A DNA stretch of 64,000 nucleotides, taken from NCBI GenBank assembly GCA_036376915.1, contig DASUZK010000059.1, positions 1-64,000 on the forward strand. Reading direction: 5' to 3'. This document shows positions 25,893 through 33,535 of this stretch, piece by piece; position 1 is the first letter of the stretch; every line of letters starts with the position of its first letter. Both the position numbers and the translations under genes were made by a program. Origin of the DNA: VRUE01 sp036376915 (lineage in GTDB: Bacteria > Actinomycetota > Thermoleophilia > Solirubrobacterales > 70-9). The notes beneath the pieces are model-generated. The model saw only the letters and a list, made by a program, of their open reading frames with translations, did no database searches and had not been told where the DNA came from.

Positions 25893-26297
25893 TCAGCGCA
25901 ACAAACGGATGGCGCAGTCCAGCTCAGGAACTTTGGGCGCCTGGGTGTCGCCGGTCACGAGCAGATCCACGTCGGGGTTGGTGTCCGCCGTGGCGAGAAT
26001 CAAGGCATCGGGCATCCGCAACGGCTTGAGGCGCGCACGAAGCTCGGCTGCCTTGTCGGCCACGGTCATGTCGACCGGGAGAACCTCGGAGATCAGCTGG
26101 GCGAAGAACCCCCGGACCTGGTCTTCGTCGTGGTGGCCGAGCCTGGCGCCGGTCAGCACCTCGGCGTAGGTCACTGCCGACACCACCAGCCGCTGCCCGC
26201 GAACGAAGTCGCGGATAGCCGCGTCGGCTGCATCGTGGAGAGCGTCTTTTCGATCGAGAAAGCCGACGACGGCGTCGGAGTCGAGGACTACCGCCAC
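25893..26297 (-). CDS. vapC: VapC-like PIN-domain toxin ribonuclease
   Basis: This 134-residue PIN protein has acidic residues at the expected positions: Asp6 (VVLDSDAVV), Glu46 (TYAEVLTGA), Asp97 (MPDALILATAD) and Asp105. PIN toxins cleave RNA, often tRNA, using magnesium. The GTG at 26297 is chosen since it gives the standard N-terminus and overlaps the antitoxin stop by 10 bases; the upstream open frame is only antitoxin overlap. It is the downstream partner of the AbrB-like antitoxin gene. Confidence 0.88.
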   Translation of the reverse strand: MAVVLDSDAVVGFLDRKDALHDAADAAIRDFVRGQRLVVSAVTYAEVLTGARLGHHDEDQVRGFFAQLISEVLPVDMTVADKAAELRARLKPLRMPDALILATADTNPDVDLLVTGDTQAPKVPELDCAIRLLR

Positions 26298-26527
26298 TCC
26301 TCGCGCAGCCCTTTCACGCGCTCGCGCAGATCGCCGCCGGTATCCAGGCACCCGGAGTAGCGATTGATCAACTCATCGACTCGCGTCAGCACCACGCGAC
26401 CGGCTCCCTCGGCCTCTACTTTCAGAGTGTCCCCAGGTTCGAAGCCCGCTGTGCGGAAGGCACCGACGGGAATCGTCACCTGATGCTTGCTGGAAACCTT
26501 GGTTTGATTCTTTACCTTCTCAGCCAT
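26288..26527 (-). CDS. vapB: AbrB-like antitoxin of the VapBC pair
   Basis: This 79-residue protein has an AbrB/MazE-type swapped-hairpin DNA-binding domain at the N-terminus (TKVSSKHQVTIPVGAF, then GFEPGDTLKVEAEG) and a C-terminal toxin-binding tail (about 50-79). It should neutralise VapC and repress its own operon. No Shine-Dalgarno is visible, and a TATTCT box sits 7 bases upstream of the ATG, so the message may be leaderless. The start codon lies inside a 9-base inverted repeat. Confidence 0.85.
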   Translation of the reverse strand: MAEKVKNQTKVSSKHQVTIPVGAFRTAGFEPGDTLKVEAEGAGRVVLTRVDELINRYSGCLDTGGDLRERVKGLREEWR

Positions 26528-26537
26528 TGGTAAAGAA
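26508..26537. promoter_or_regulatory. Candidate VapB autoregulatory operator
   Basis: TTCTTTACC at 26508-26516 and GGTAAAGAA at 26529-26537 form a perfect 9-base inverted repeat with a 12-base spacer spanning the vapB start codon and overlapping its probable -10 region. Palindromic operators at the promoter are the rule for antitoxin autoregulation. Confidence 0.6.
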
Positions 26538-26552
26538 TAGCAACCTGTCGTG

Positions 26553-26582
26553 AGGTCGCTGGTTCGAGCCCAGCACGGCCCA
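26553..26582. repeat. Detached 3' end of tRNA-Lys (att-like repeat)
   Basis: 30 bases identical to 25843-25872, covering part of the variable loop, the whole T arm, the acceptor 3' strand and the discriminator base. Identity ends abruptly on both sides. There is no matching 5' tRNA half, so it cannot fold as a tRNA. Confidence 0.9.
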
Positions 26583-26591
26583 TCGCCGGTC

Positions 26592-27392
26592 CTATTCGCC
26601 CAGGCCTTCGCCGGTGCTGCCGCCGAGGCCGCCGAACGGATTCTGCAGAGCTTCTTTGCCCTGTTCCTGTTCAGCTTTGGCGAAGCGCTTCTTTTCGTTT
26701 TGCCACTGCTTGCCGCGCTTGCGGGATTCGGAGATCTGTTCTTCTATCCGTTTCTTTTCCTGCGCGGTGGCCTTTCCCTTGGCTTTCTCGCCAGCCGCAT
26801 CGCCGGCTTTGAAGTCGCCGACGAGGTACTCGTAGCTCGCGAGAGTGGTGAGGAAGCCGGTGGAGGGGCGGGCTTCGGCAGCCAGGCGCTGAGCGGTCGC
26901 CGCTCCCTCGATGTTGGTTTCGATGTCTTCGAGGCTGACCCCCCCTTCGGCGAGCGTGAAGAAGGTGTTTGCCATCAGCAGCGCCCCGGACGGGTTCACT
27001 TCGTCGGTCTCTTCGAGATAGACCTTCCAGATCCCGGCCGCCTGTTCGAAGTCCTGTCGACCCTCGGCGTTGAGAACAGGCGCGCCGGTCTGGGGGTTGA
27101 TTTCGGTCTCGGCGTTGCCAGCCCCGACCCGAGCCCGGACGACGGCGAGCAGCAGGTTCGGGTTGTCCTGGTCGCGGCTCAGCCTCGCTTCCGCCTCTTC
27201 TGCCTGTTCGTCGAGGACCTTGCTCGCTTCGGAGGTGCCGCCGCTGCCGACGAGACCGCCGATGTTGACCGGGCCGACGACGAGGAAGAGGCTGGCGCCC
27301 ATCAGCAGCGCGAGGATCGCGTAGACAACCTGGACGACGCGCTTACGCCGGCCTCGGATGTCGAAAAGCATCCGTCGCTCGCCACCTGCCAC
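26592..27392 (-). CDS. Membrane-anchored TPR-like protein
   Basis: This is a 266-residue protein. A basic N-terminus (RGRRKRVVQVV) leads into one membrane helix at about 18-42. An all-helical soluble domain of TPR-like repeats follows (about 55-210), then a Lys/Glu-rich coiled-coil segment (about 205-245) and a Gly-rich end (NPFGGLGG). GTG at 27392 has AGGAG 11 bases upstream; an ATG at 27371 is a possible alternative. It starts 5 bases after tatC, so it probably belongs to the tat operon. Function unknown; scaffolding at the membrane is plausible. Confidence 0.75.
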   Translation of the reverse strand: MAGGERRMLFDIRGRRKRVVQVVYAILALLMGASLFLVVGPVNIGGLVGSGGTSEASKVLDEQAEEAEARLSRDQDNPNLLLAVVRARVGAGNAETEINPQTGAPVLNAEGRQDFEQAAGIWKVYLEETDEVNPSGALLMANTFFTLAEGGVSLEDIETNIEGAATAQRLAAEARPSTGFLTTLASYEYLVGDFKAGDAAGEKAKGKATAQEKKRIEEQISESRKRGKQWQNEKKRFAKAEQEQGKEALQNPFGGLGGSTGEGLGE

Positions 27393-27397
27393 TCGAT

Positions 27398-28165
27398 TCA
27401 GCGCTCCTGTGTTGAGGGCCTTGTCATTCCTCTCGCCGCCTTCGGCGTTCCAAAGGCGCGAGCGATCAAGATACTCAACTCGTAGAGAAGGAGGAGCGGC
27501 ACCATCTCGATCAGCATCGAGACCGGGTCGACGCCGGGCAGGGCCGCGGCGAGCAGGGCGATCGCGAGATATGCATAGCGCCGGTTGCCGGCGAGCTGAT
27601 CGACGCTGACGATGCCGAGCCTGGTGACGGCGAGAATCCCCAGCGGCAGCTGGAAGACGAGCCCGCCGGCGAGCATCGTGGTCGAGAAGAAGCTGTAGTA
27701 GTCGCGGGCGCGGACCTGAACGTTGAACTGGGTGTCGTTGAAGCCGAGCAGGAACTTGACCGCCGGGGGCATGACCACGAAATAGGCGAAGAGGACCCCG
27801 ATCGCGAAGAGGATCGGGACGAAGATCAGGAACGGCAGGACGACGCGGCGCTCGCGATCGCTGAACGCCGGCAGGACGTAGGCGTAGCCCTGGTAGAGCA
27901 GAATCGGGAGCGAGAGGATCAGAGCGCCGTAGGTGGCGACCGTGAGGGTCGTCGTGAACGGCTCCGCCACCCCGAGCGTGAGCAGCTTCTGATCGTCGGG
28001 GAGTGGCGCTGAGGCGATCTCCAGCAGCAGCTCGTTCTGCCAGAAGCAGAGCGCCAGGGCGACGCCGAAGACGAGCAGGCAGACGATGACGCGGTTGCGC
28101 AGCTCGTCCAGGTGCTCGACCAGCGTCAGCCGGTCCTCATGCGAAACCGGCCTCATCCGGGCCAT
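27398..28165 (-). CDS. tatC: Sec-independent translocase protein TatC
   Basis: This 255-residue protein has six predicted membrane helices and family marks: HLDELRNRV at about 18-26, the FTTTLTVATYGALILSLPIL segment, and the YAYLAIALLAAALPGVDP region near helix 5-6. TatC recognises twin-arginine signal peptides. It lies 9 bases after tatA. A client may be the Rieske protein encoded at 32398-33078, which has a TRRHAF motif before its membrane segment. Confidence 0.95.
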   Translation of the reverse strand: MARMRPVSHEDRLTLVEHLDELRNRVIVCLLVFGVALALCFWQNELLLEIASAPLPDDQKLLTLGVAEPFTTTLTVATYGALILSLPILLYQGYAYVLPAFSDRERRVVLPFLIFVPILFAIGVLFAYFVVMPPAVKFLLGFNDTQFNVQVRARDYYSFFSTTMLAGGLVFQLPLGILAVTRLGIVSVDQLAGNRRYAYLAIALLAAALPGVDPVSMLIEMVPLLLLYELSILIARAFGTPKAARGMTRPSTQER

Positions 28166-28174
28166 CGCGGAGCC

Positions 28175-28414
28175 TCAGCGGCGGTCGTGCGCGACCGTCT
28201 CGTCCTCGGCACCCGTCTTGGGGGATGGCCGCGGTGGCTCGATCGCCTCGCGGCTCTCCGGCTCGTCGTCGCGGCTGTCCCCGCTGACCGAGCCGCGGAA
28301 CTCGCGAATCCCGCGGCCCAGGGAGCGACCCAGCTCCGGCAGGCGCTTCGGGCCGAAGACGACGAGGGCGATGATCAAGACGATCGCAAGCTCAAGAGGT
28401 CCGACGTTTGGCAT
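28175..28414 (-). CDS. tatA: Twin-arginine translocase subunit TatA
   Basis: This 79-residue protein has a short membrane helix (PLELAIVLIIALVVFGP), hinge residues FGPKRLPELG, an amphipathic helix (RSLGRGIREFRGSV) and an acidic disordered tail. TatA oligomers form the transport path with TatC. It is the only TatA/B-type gene here, so it may act as a combined TatA/B as in minimal systems, unless others lie outside the window. Confidence 0.93.
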   Translation of the reverse strand: MPNVGPLELAIVLIIALVVFGPKRLPELGRSLGRGIREFRGSVSGDSRDDEPESREAIEPPRPSPKTGAEDETVAHDRR

Positions 28415-28552
28415 CGACCCATGGTAACGGTCGCCCAGCGCAATTGGATCAAGGCGAATTGGGTGGATCGCCTACCCAGAAATGGGGTTTTCTCCCGCCC
28501 TAGCGGGTAAGTGCGGATTGACTCGGCCGCTCATGGGTTCGATAAGGCAGAG

Positions 28553-28885
28553 ATGAGACACACGAGCACCGGACAGACGAAAACCGCAGTCGGGCTTCAC
28601 GTCTGCCCGCGCTGCTCCTCGCCGCTGGTGCAGCCGACCTGCTGGGAGCAGGCTGGCGACCGCGGCCACTGGCGCCTCTGGCGCCGCTGCCCCGAGTGCG
28701 AGTGGCGACGCGACGAAGTCCACGGAGAAGCGGCAATCGACGCTTTCGACGAGGAGCTCGACAACGGAACCCGCGACCTGGCCGAGGTTCTGAAGACGCT
28801 CGAGCGCGAGAACATGCAGTACGTCGCCGAGACGTTTGCGGCTGCGCTCGAGGCCGACCTGATTACGGCTGACGACTTCGGTTAG
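28553..28885 (+). CDS. Small zinc-ribbon-like protein
   Basis: This 110-residue protein has two CxxC pairs, CPRC at about residues 18-21 and CPEC at about 47-50, typical of a treble-clef or zinc-ribbon module. An acidic helical C-terminus follows with LERENMQYVAETFAAALEADL. AAGGCAG precedes the ATG at 28553; a GTG at 28511 would extend it by 14 residues without support. It diverges from tatA. The function is unknown; nucleic-acid or protein binding is typical of the fold. Confidence 0.7.
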   Translation: MRHTSTGQTKTAVGLHVCPRCSSPLVQPTCWEQAGDRGHWRLWRRCPECEWRRDEVHGEAAIDAFDEELDNGTRDLAEVLKTLERENMQYVAETFAAALEADLITADDFG

Positions 28886-28892
28886 GGCGGCC

Positions 28893-28960
28893 GGTGTCCG
28901 GGGTGGGGTCCCCGGGGGCCGGCTTCGCCGGGAGTTCCCGGGGGCCCCACCCCGGACACC
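28893..28960. repeat. Palindrome D, convergent gap before the polyprenyl synthase gene
   Basis: 24-base arms (28893-28916 and 28937-28960), beginning GGTGTCCGGGGTGGGG, with one mismatch. The 20-base loop contains its own hairpin CCGGC TTC GCCGG. It lies between convergent genes ending at 28885 and 28963 and would act on both strands. No T-tract. Confidence 0.8.
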
Positions 28961-28962
28961 GC

Positions 28963-29928
28963 CTACGCGTAACGCTGAACGACGCCGTCTGCGACGAGTT
29001 CGAGTAGGTGCTTCTGCTCCGCGTCGAACTTTGTTTCTTTTAGCTTCGTCTTGGCGACCGTGATCATTTGGAGGGCGCGGGTGCGGACTTGGTCCAGGGC
29101 GCCGGTGGCGGCTATGCGATCGCAGAGGGGCTCGGCGGAAGCAGCGTCCAAGGTGCGGAGGTTGACGTCACGGAGCGATGGGTCGATTCCGGCGGCCACG
29201 ATCAGCGGCAGCGTGACCGTGCCGTCGAGCAGGTCGGTTCCGCGGGCCTTGCCGGTGCGCTCGGGGGGACCGGACACGTCGAGCACGTCGTCGAGGAGCT
29301 GGAACGCCAAGCCAATCTCAGCACCAAAGGCGCCCAGCTCGGGGCTGTCGCGCCCGAGCAGGCAGGCGCACTCGAACAGGGCCCCGGTCTTCAGTCGGCA
29401 GCGGTCGAGGTAGCGCTGCTCCGGCACCCCGGTGTCGAATGCGTCCTTGCGCTGGGCGAGCTCCCCCCGGGCGAGGGCGACGGAGGCGCGGGCGAGCAGA
29501 GCGATCGCGCGGGTGTCGCCGTGGGTGGCGAGGAGGGCGAAGGCGCGGGAGAAGAGCAGGTCCCCGACCGCCACCGCCCGGTCGCGGCCTGCCGTCGCGG
29601 CGACGGTCGGCAGGCCGCGGCGCAACGGCGCGTCGTCGAGGACGTCGTCGTGGACGAGGGTCGCCATGTGGACAAGCTCAATCGCGGCGGCGGCGCGCAC
29701 GGCGGGCTCTCCCCCGTCGGCTCCGGAGCAGAGCAGGACGAGGAGTGGGCGTAGGCGCTTGCCCCCCGCCTCGAGCGTCGTCGCGGCCTCGACCCCCAAG
29801 CGCTCGCCGTAGTCGCGACCCTGCTCGCGCAGCAGATCCTCCACCTGGCCGAGGCGGGACGGCAACCAGCGGCTCGACGCGTCGAGGACCGCCGTGACGG
29901 GAGGCGGGACGGCGGAGGGGCGGGTCAC
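28963..29928 (-). CDS. Long-chain polyprenyl diphosphate synthase
   Basis: This 321-residue trans-isoprenyl synthase has GGKRLRP at 55-61, the first aspartate motif DDVLDD at 94-99 and the second DDVLD at 213-217. The residue five positions before the first Asp is alanine, which by the family rule allows long products, so a menaquinone side-chain synthase is likely. The GTG start overlaps the menG stop (GTGA). The pair menG-synthase resembles the Bacillus menG-hepT arrangement. Confidence 0.9.
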   Translation of the reverse strand: MTRPSAVPPPVTAVLDASSRWLPSRLGQVEDLLREQGRDYGERLGVEAATTLEAGGKRLRPLLVLLCSGADGGEPAVRAAAAIELVHMATLVHDDVLDDAPLRRGLPTVAATAGRDRAVAVGDLLFSRAFALLATHGDTRAIALLARASVALARGELAQRKDAFDTGVPEQRYLDRCRLKTGALFECACLLGRDSPELGAFGAEIGLAFQLLDDVLDVSGPPERTGKARGTDLLDGTVTLPLIVAAGIDPSLRDVNLRTLDAASAEPLCDRIAATGALDQVRTRALQMITVAKTKLKETKFDAEQKHLLELVADGVVQRYA

Positions 29929-30659
29929 CTGAGGGTGCCGCTGTGGATCGCGATGATCCCCCCGGCGAGAACGGTCCAGCGGATGCGCTGCAGTCCGGCG
30001 GCGTCCATCATCTCCGCCAGGCGGAGGGGCGGCGGAAAGCCGCGCACCGATTCGGGCAGATACGAGTAGGCCTCCGAGTCGCCGGAGAAGGCGCCGAGCA
30101 GCGGCACGACGCGGTCGAACCAGAGCGAGTAGAAGGTCGAGAGCGGCGGCCGGGTCGGCTGGGTGATCTCGAGGATCACCAGGCGACCGCCGGGGCGCAG
30201 AACGCGCGTCATCTCGCGCAGGCCGCGGTCGAGATCGGCCAGGTTGCGGACGCCGAAACCGACCGTGACGGCATCGAAGCGACCCGCGTCGTAGGGCAGG
30301 TTGAGAGCGTCAGCCCACTCGAAGCGGACTCCGGCGGCCTCCCGCGCACTCGCCTTCTCCCGCGCCAAGTCGAGCATCGGCTCGGAGAAGTCACAGCCGA
30401 TGACGTGGCCCCTGGGCGCAACCCTGCCCGCCAGCCCGAGCGCCAAGTCCCCGGTACCGCAGCAGACGTCGAGGGCGGAGTCACCCGGCACGAGCTCGGC
30501 GCGCTCCACGGCGCGCTCACGCCATGAATGGTGGAGTCCAGCCGTCATCACCGAGTTCAGCAGGTCGTATCTGCTTGCGACCCGACCGAACATGCTTTGG
30601 ACTTGCTCAGAGAACTGAGCTGATTCCCGCGAAGGCTGAGGTCGGGTGTCAGGATTCAT
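29925..30659 (-). CDS. menG: Demethylmenaquinone methyltransferase
   Basis: This is a 244-residue class I methyltransferase of the UbiE/MenG family. It has MFGRVASRYDLLNSVMT near the start, the SAM motif LDVCCGTGDLAL (about 65-76), GVRNLADLDRGLREM and RVLRPGGRLVILE. It adds the last methyl group in menaquinone synthesis. The ATG at 30659 gives the standard N-terminus; the open frame further upstream runs into palindrome B2. With the polyprenyl synthase and the bc complex it forms a quinone/respiration block. Confidence 0.94.
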   Translation of the reverse strand: MNPDTRPQPSRESAQFSEQVQSMFGRVASRYDLLNSVMTAGLHHSWRERAVERAELVPGDSALDVCCGTGDLALGLAGRVAPRGHVIGCDFSEPMLDLAREKASAREAAGVRFEWADALNLPYDAGRFDAVTVGFGVRNLADLDRGLREMTRVLRPGGRLVILEITQPTRPPLSTFYSLWFDRVVPLLGAFSGDSEAYSYLPESVRGFPPPLRLAEMMDAAGLQRIRWTVLAGGIIAIHSGTLR

Positions 30660-30674
30660 GTGCGTGGCTGGCGT

Positions 30675-30765
30675 GCGCCGGACCAAGCGGGGCGAGGACG
30701 CAGGGAGGACAGATAGCAGAGCTATCTGTCCGACTGAGGACGCTGCACCGCGCAGTGTCCGCCGC
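30675..30765. repeat. Palindrome B2, qcrC-menG gap
   Basis: It shares its interior with B1 at 1538-1649: CAAGCG, then AGGACGCAGGGAG, then GAGGACGC, then CGCGCAGT. The inner hairpin is different (GGACAGATAG, loop CAGAG, CTATCTGTCC, perfect 10 bp) and the outer arms are short and imperfect (GCGCCGGAC / GTCCGCCGC). It fills most of the 139 bases between qcrC and menG. Confidence 0.8.
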
Positions 30766-30798
30766 CGTTAGACGCGTGCAGGAATCCTGACACACGCC

Positions 30799-31497
30799 TC
30801 AGTCGAGCGAAGAGAGGAAGTCGGCGAGCTCGTTGAGCTTCTTGGGCGGCAGATCGCGATACGAGGGCATGATGCCGGGCCCGATTTCCACCGAGCGAAT
30901 GATCGCGGCGCGCGGGACCCGGGTGGCGATGTGTGTGAGTTCGGGGCCGATGGTGCCACCGTTCTCGCCGATCTTGTGGCAGGCGAGACAGCCGGCGCCG
31001 GCGACGACCTCCTTGCCAGCCTCGTACTGGGGCGCGACCTCCATCTCGATCTCGGTCGGCGAGCCCCCGGTGGCGCCGAGGAAGGTGAGGTAGGCCATCG
31101 CGACGATCGTCATCACGCCGGCCGTCGTCGCGATCGGCCGGCGGATCGGGTTGCGCTCCGGGCCGCGGTCGTAGAACGGCAGCAGGAGAAGCAGGACCAT
31201 GCAGATCGTCGGGATCCCGATCGTCGCGATCGGGACCAGCTCCGGCGGCTTGATCACGCGCAGGAGCTCGAAGAGGAAGAAGAAGTACCACTCGGGGCGC
31301 GGCACGTATGTCGTCGACGTCGGGTCCGCCTTCGGGCCCTGCTCGGCGCCGAGGATGATCGACATCGCGATGACCACGGCGGCGACCAGCAGCATCATCG
31401 CCGAGTCCTTCATCACCGCGTAGGGGAAGAAGGGCTTGCCCTTCTTCTTCAGCAGCTCGTACTCCTCCAGATATGCCTGCTTGTCGGCTGGCTTCAT
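30799..31497 (-). CDS. qcrC: Menaquinol-cytochrome c reductase cytochrome b/c subunit
   Basis: This 232-residue fusion has a cytochrome b C-terminal part (subunit IV-like, three membrane helices at about 32-50, 85-107 and 122-142, with the PEW quinone-site motif at 68-70) and a C-terminal cytochrome c domain. That domain has heme motif CLACH at 170-174 and Met210 as probable sixth ligand. This b/c fusion is the Bacillus type of complex rather than the diheme QcrC of mycobacteria. The ATG overlaps the qcrB stop. Confidence 0.93.
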   Translation of the reverse strand: MKPADKQAYLEEYELLKKKGKPFFPYAVMKDSAMMLLVAAVVIAMSIILGAEQGPKADPTSTTYVPRPEWYFFFLFELLRVIKPPELVPIATIGIPTICMVLLLLLPFYDRGPERNPIRRPIATTAGVMTIVAMAYLTFLGATGGSPTEIEMEVAPQYEAGKEVVAGAGCLACHKIGENGGTIGPELTHIATRVPRAAIIRSVEIGPGIMPSYRDLPPKKLNELADFLSSLD

Positions 31498-32384
31498 GAC
31501 GCGGGCGAGGCTCCGTTGCCCTCGGTACCGGCCTCGAGCTGGGAGACAGGCGACGCTGCCTTGGGCTTATCGGCCTTCAGCCAGGGCGGCGCGGTCGTGC
31601 CGAGCTTGACCACGAGGTACAGGTGGGCTCCGATCAGGGCGATGATCGCGCCGGGGAGGAGGAGCATGTGGATCGCGTAGAAGCGCGAGAGCGTCGTCGC
31701 GCCCAGCTCAGGCCCGGCGCGCAGGAAGTCGCTGAGGTAGGGCCCGACCACCGGGCCGGTCCCGTTGATGTTGATGCCGACGACCGAGGCCCAGAAGGAA
31801 CGCTGGTCGAAGGGCAGCAGGTAGCCGGTGAAGGCCATCGTCATCGTCAGGATCAGCAGCACCACGCCGATCACCCAGTTGAGCTCGCGCGGGTACTTGT
31901 AGGCACCGAAGAAGAAGGTGCGGCCCATGTGGAGGAAGATCAGGATCACCATCAAGCTCGAGCCCCACTTGTGCAGGCCGTGCACGAAGGCGCCGAGGAA
32001 GACCTCGTTGTTGATGTGCGAGATCGAGGCGTAGGCCTGGGTCGTCGACGGCGTGTAGAACATCGCCAGGAAGACGCCAGTGATCGCCTGGATGATGAAG
32101 GCGAACATCGTCGCCGAGCCGAGCGTGTAGAACCAGTTGGTCCCCTTCGGCACCTTGCGGAAGAGCATCCCGGTGAGGAAGCCGGAGGCGGCGGTGCGCT
32201 GGTCGACCCAGGCGAGCGCGTCGACCGGCGCTTCGAGGGCGCGGTCGGCGAGCTTCTTCGTGTCGGTGGGGCGCTCGGGCGGCGCGGTCTTCAGATCCGC
32301 CGGAGCGGCGCCCTTGGCACCGTTGCCCTCGCCCGGCTTGGCCGGTTTGCGGAGCGGTGCGGGAATCAGGGAGTCGAGCTTCAT
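31494..32384 (-). CDS. qcrB: Menaquinol-cytochrome c reductase cytochrome b subunit
   Basis: This 296-residue cytochrome b N-terminal half has four main membrane helices after a Pro/Lys-rich cytoplasmic extension of about 60 residues. Heme b histidines lie in NEVFLGAFVHGLHKWGSSL with LIFLHMGRTF, and in YAIHMLLLPG with IGAHLYLVVKLG. It oxidises menaquinol at the outer face. It lies 13 bases after qcrA and is coupled to qcrC by an ATGA overlap. Confidence 0.95.
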   Translation of the reverse strand: MKLDSLIPAPLRKPAKPGEGNGAKGAAPADLKTAPPERPTDTKKLADRALEAPVDALAWVDQRTAASGFLTGMLFRKVPKGTNWFYTLGSATMFAFIIQAITGVFLAMFYTPSTTQAYASISHINNEVFLGAFVHGLHKWGSSLMVILIFLHMGRTFFFGAYKYPRELNWVIGVVLLILTMTMAFTGYLLPFDQRSFWASVVGININGTGPVVGPYLSDFLRAGPELGATTLSRFYAIHMLLLPGAIIALIGAHLYLVVKLGTTAPPWLKADKPKAASPVSQLEAGTEGNGASPAS

Positions 32385-32397
32385 CGCCGGCTAGGCC

Positions 32398-33078
32398 TCA
32401 GCTGCTCGGTGGCGGGAAGGTGGACGGTCGGGGCGGGTACAGATATTCCCAGATGCCGCCGGTGAACTCGCCGGGGTCGCGAGCGCGGACCGGCTCCAGC
32501 TGCGAGGTGACGCTGTAGCGAGGGCCGACCTCGACCTGGCCGCCCCGGATGCGCGTCTGGAACTGGTCGAGCGGGCGCACCGGCGGGCCGCCGATCCGCT
32601 TGCCCTGGAAGTCGTAGACGCCGCCGTGACAGGGGCAGATGAAGTTGCCGGCGGCCTCGACGTAGCGAACCGGGCAGCCTAGGTGGACGCAGCGATTGGA
32701 GACCGCGACGATCTGGCCGGGCTCCTCGCCGAGGTCCTTCGAGCTCTTGCGGATGTAGGCGGTGGTCTTGCCCGCATCGCCGATCCCCTCGGTCTCGGTG
32801 AAGACGACCTGGCGATAGGTGTCCTCGACGAAGTCGCCGACCGGGCCGACCGCCTCCCAGCGCTCCTTGCCGCGGTGGAAGATCGGCGCGACCGCGAAGC
32901 CGACCGCGGGCAGGACGATCGCGGCGCCGGCGATGCCGCCGAGGCCCTGGGCGGCGATCGTGAAGGCGTGTCGACGCGTCATCGACTCGCCCTCGAAGTA
33001 ACCGGGGGGGTTCGGTTGGGGGCGCTCCGGCCGACCGGCCGCCTCGGCTCCGTGTTGCTTGTCCGCTCCGTCGCTCAA
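32398..33078 (-). CDS. qcrA: Rieske iron-sulfur subunit of the bc complex
   Basis: This 226-residue protein has a hydrophilic N-terminus, a TRRHAF twin-arginine-like motif at 34-39, one membrane helix (about 42-66) and a Rieske domain. The 2Fe-2S ligands lie in CVHLGC (Cys130, His132, with Cys135) and CPCHGG (Cys148, Cys150, His151); one Cys of each box is a ligand and the other pair forms the stabilising disulfide. It passes electrons from menaquinol to cytochrome c. TTG start with AGGTGAG just upstream. First of the qcrABC set. Confidence 0.95.
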   Translation of the reverse strand: MSDGADKQHGAEAAGRPERPQPNPPGYFEGESMTRRHAFTIAAQGLGGIAGAAIVLPAVGFAVAPIFHRGKERWEAVGPVGDFVEDTYRQVVFTETEGIGDAGKTTAYIRKSSKDLGEEPGQIVAVSNRCVHLGCPVRYVEAAGNFICPCHGGVYDFQGKRIGGPPVRPLDQFQTRIRGGQVEVGPRYSVTSQLEPVRARDPGEFTGGIWEYLYPPRPSTFPPPSS

Positions 33079-33103
33079 CAGCTCACCTCAGGAAGCATGG
33101 AGT

Positions 33104-33535
33104 CTATTGACTCGCGCCCCCGACCGCGGCGGCCGAGGCGCGCCACAGCTCCGGCACCTCGTTCTCGCGCCCCTCGGCGTGGAGCTGGGCACAGCGGGCG
33201 ATCAGGTCGGCGAGCACCGCAACCGCCTCAGAGTCGCCGAGCGCGGCGAGCCCTTCGATCCCGAGTGCGTAGAGGTAGTCGCCCGCGAGCAGTGCGAGGT
33301 CCTCGTCGTGACCCCGAAGCAAGCGAGACTCGCCGTAGTGGAGCAGGTAGCCCTCGCGCACCGACTCGACCACCAGCGCGTACTCGGCCGGGTCCGATTC
33401 CGCGCGGCGCCCGGTGGCGGCGAGCAGGCCGAAGACCGGCTCCCCGGCGGTCTCGACGACATGCGGAGAGATCGGCGTGTCCTCGGCACGCAGGCGCTCG
33501 GCGAGCAGGGTCAGTGCCTGGCCGGGCTCAGGCAT
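33104..33535 (-). CDS. Unknown all-helical protein between hemL and qcrA
   Basis: This 143-residue protein starts at ATG 33535, overlapping the hemL stop by 8 bases; a longer open frame is antisense or hemL overlap. It is predicted all-helical. The segment YLLHYGESRLLRG, then DLALLAGDYLYALGIEGLA with ALGDSEAVAVLADLI, recalls the LVGDY helix of heptaprenyl synthase component 1 and isoprenoid-synthase folds. That would suit the nearby quinone genes, but this is a weak resemblance by eye. It could equally be an assembly factor for the bc complex. Confidence 0.6.
   Translation of the reverse strand: MPEPGQALTLLAERLRAEDTPISPHVVETAGEPVFGLLAATGRRAESDPAEYALVVESVREGYLLHYGESRLLRGHDEDLALLAGDYLYALGIEGLAALGDSEAVAVLADLIARCAQLHAEGRENEVPELWRASAAAVGGASQ

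Larger units (their letters stand above)
25843..26552. mobile_element. 710-bp VapBC mini-island at tRNA-Lys
   Basis: The segment between the two 30-base copies of the tRNA-Lys 3' end contains only vapC and vapB. The layout, an intact tRNA on one side and a detached 3' end on the other, is what site-specific integration into a tRNA gene leaves. No integrase is present, so it is a remnant, a passenger mobilised in trans, or the product of a tRNA duplication (alternatives not resolved). Confidence 0.6.

Noticed and set aside
25893..26527. Prophage or insertion sequence at tRNA-Lys
   Set aside because: No integrase, transposase or phage gene lies between the 30-base repeats; only the VapBC pair is present.
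30660..30686. TTG start extending MenG by nine residues
   Set aside because: The extension lies in repeat B2 and lacks a ribosome binding site; the ATG at 30659 gives the normal family start.
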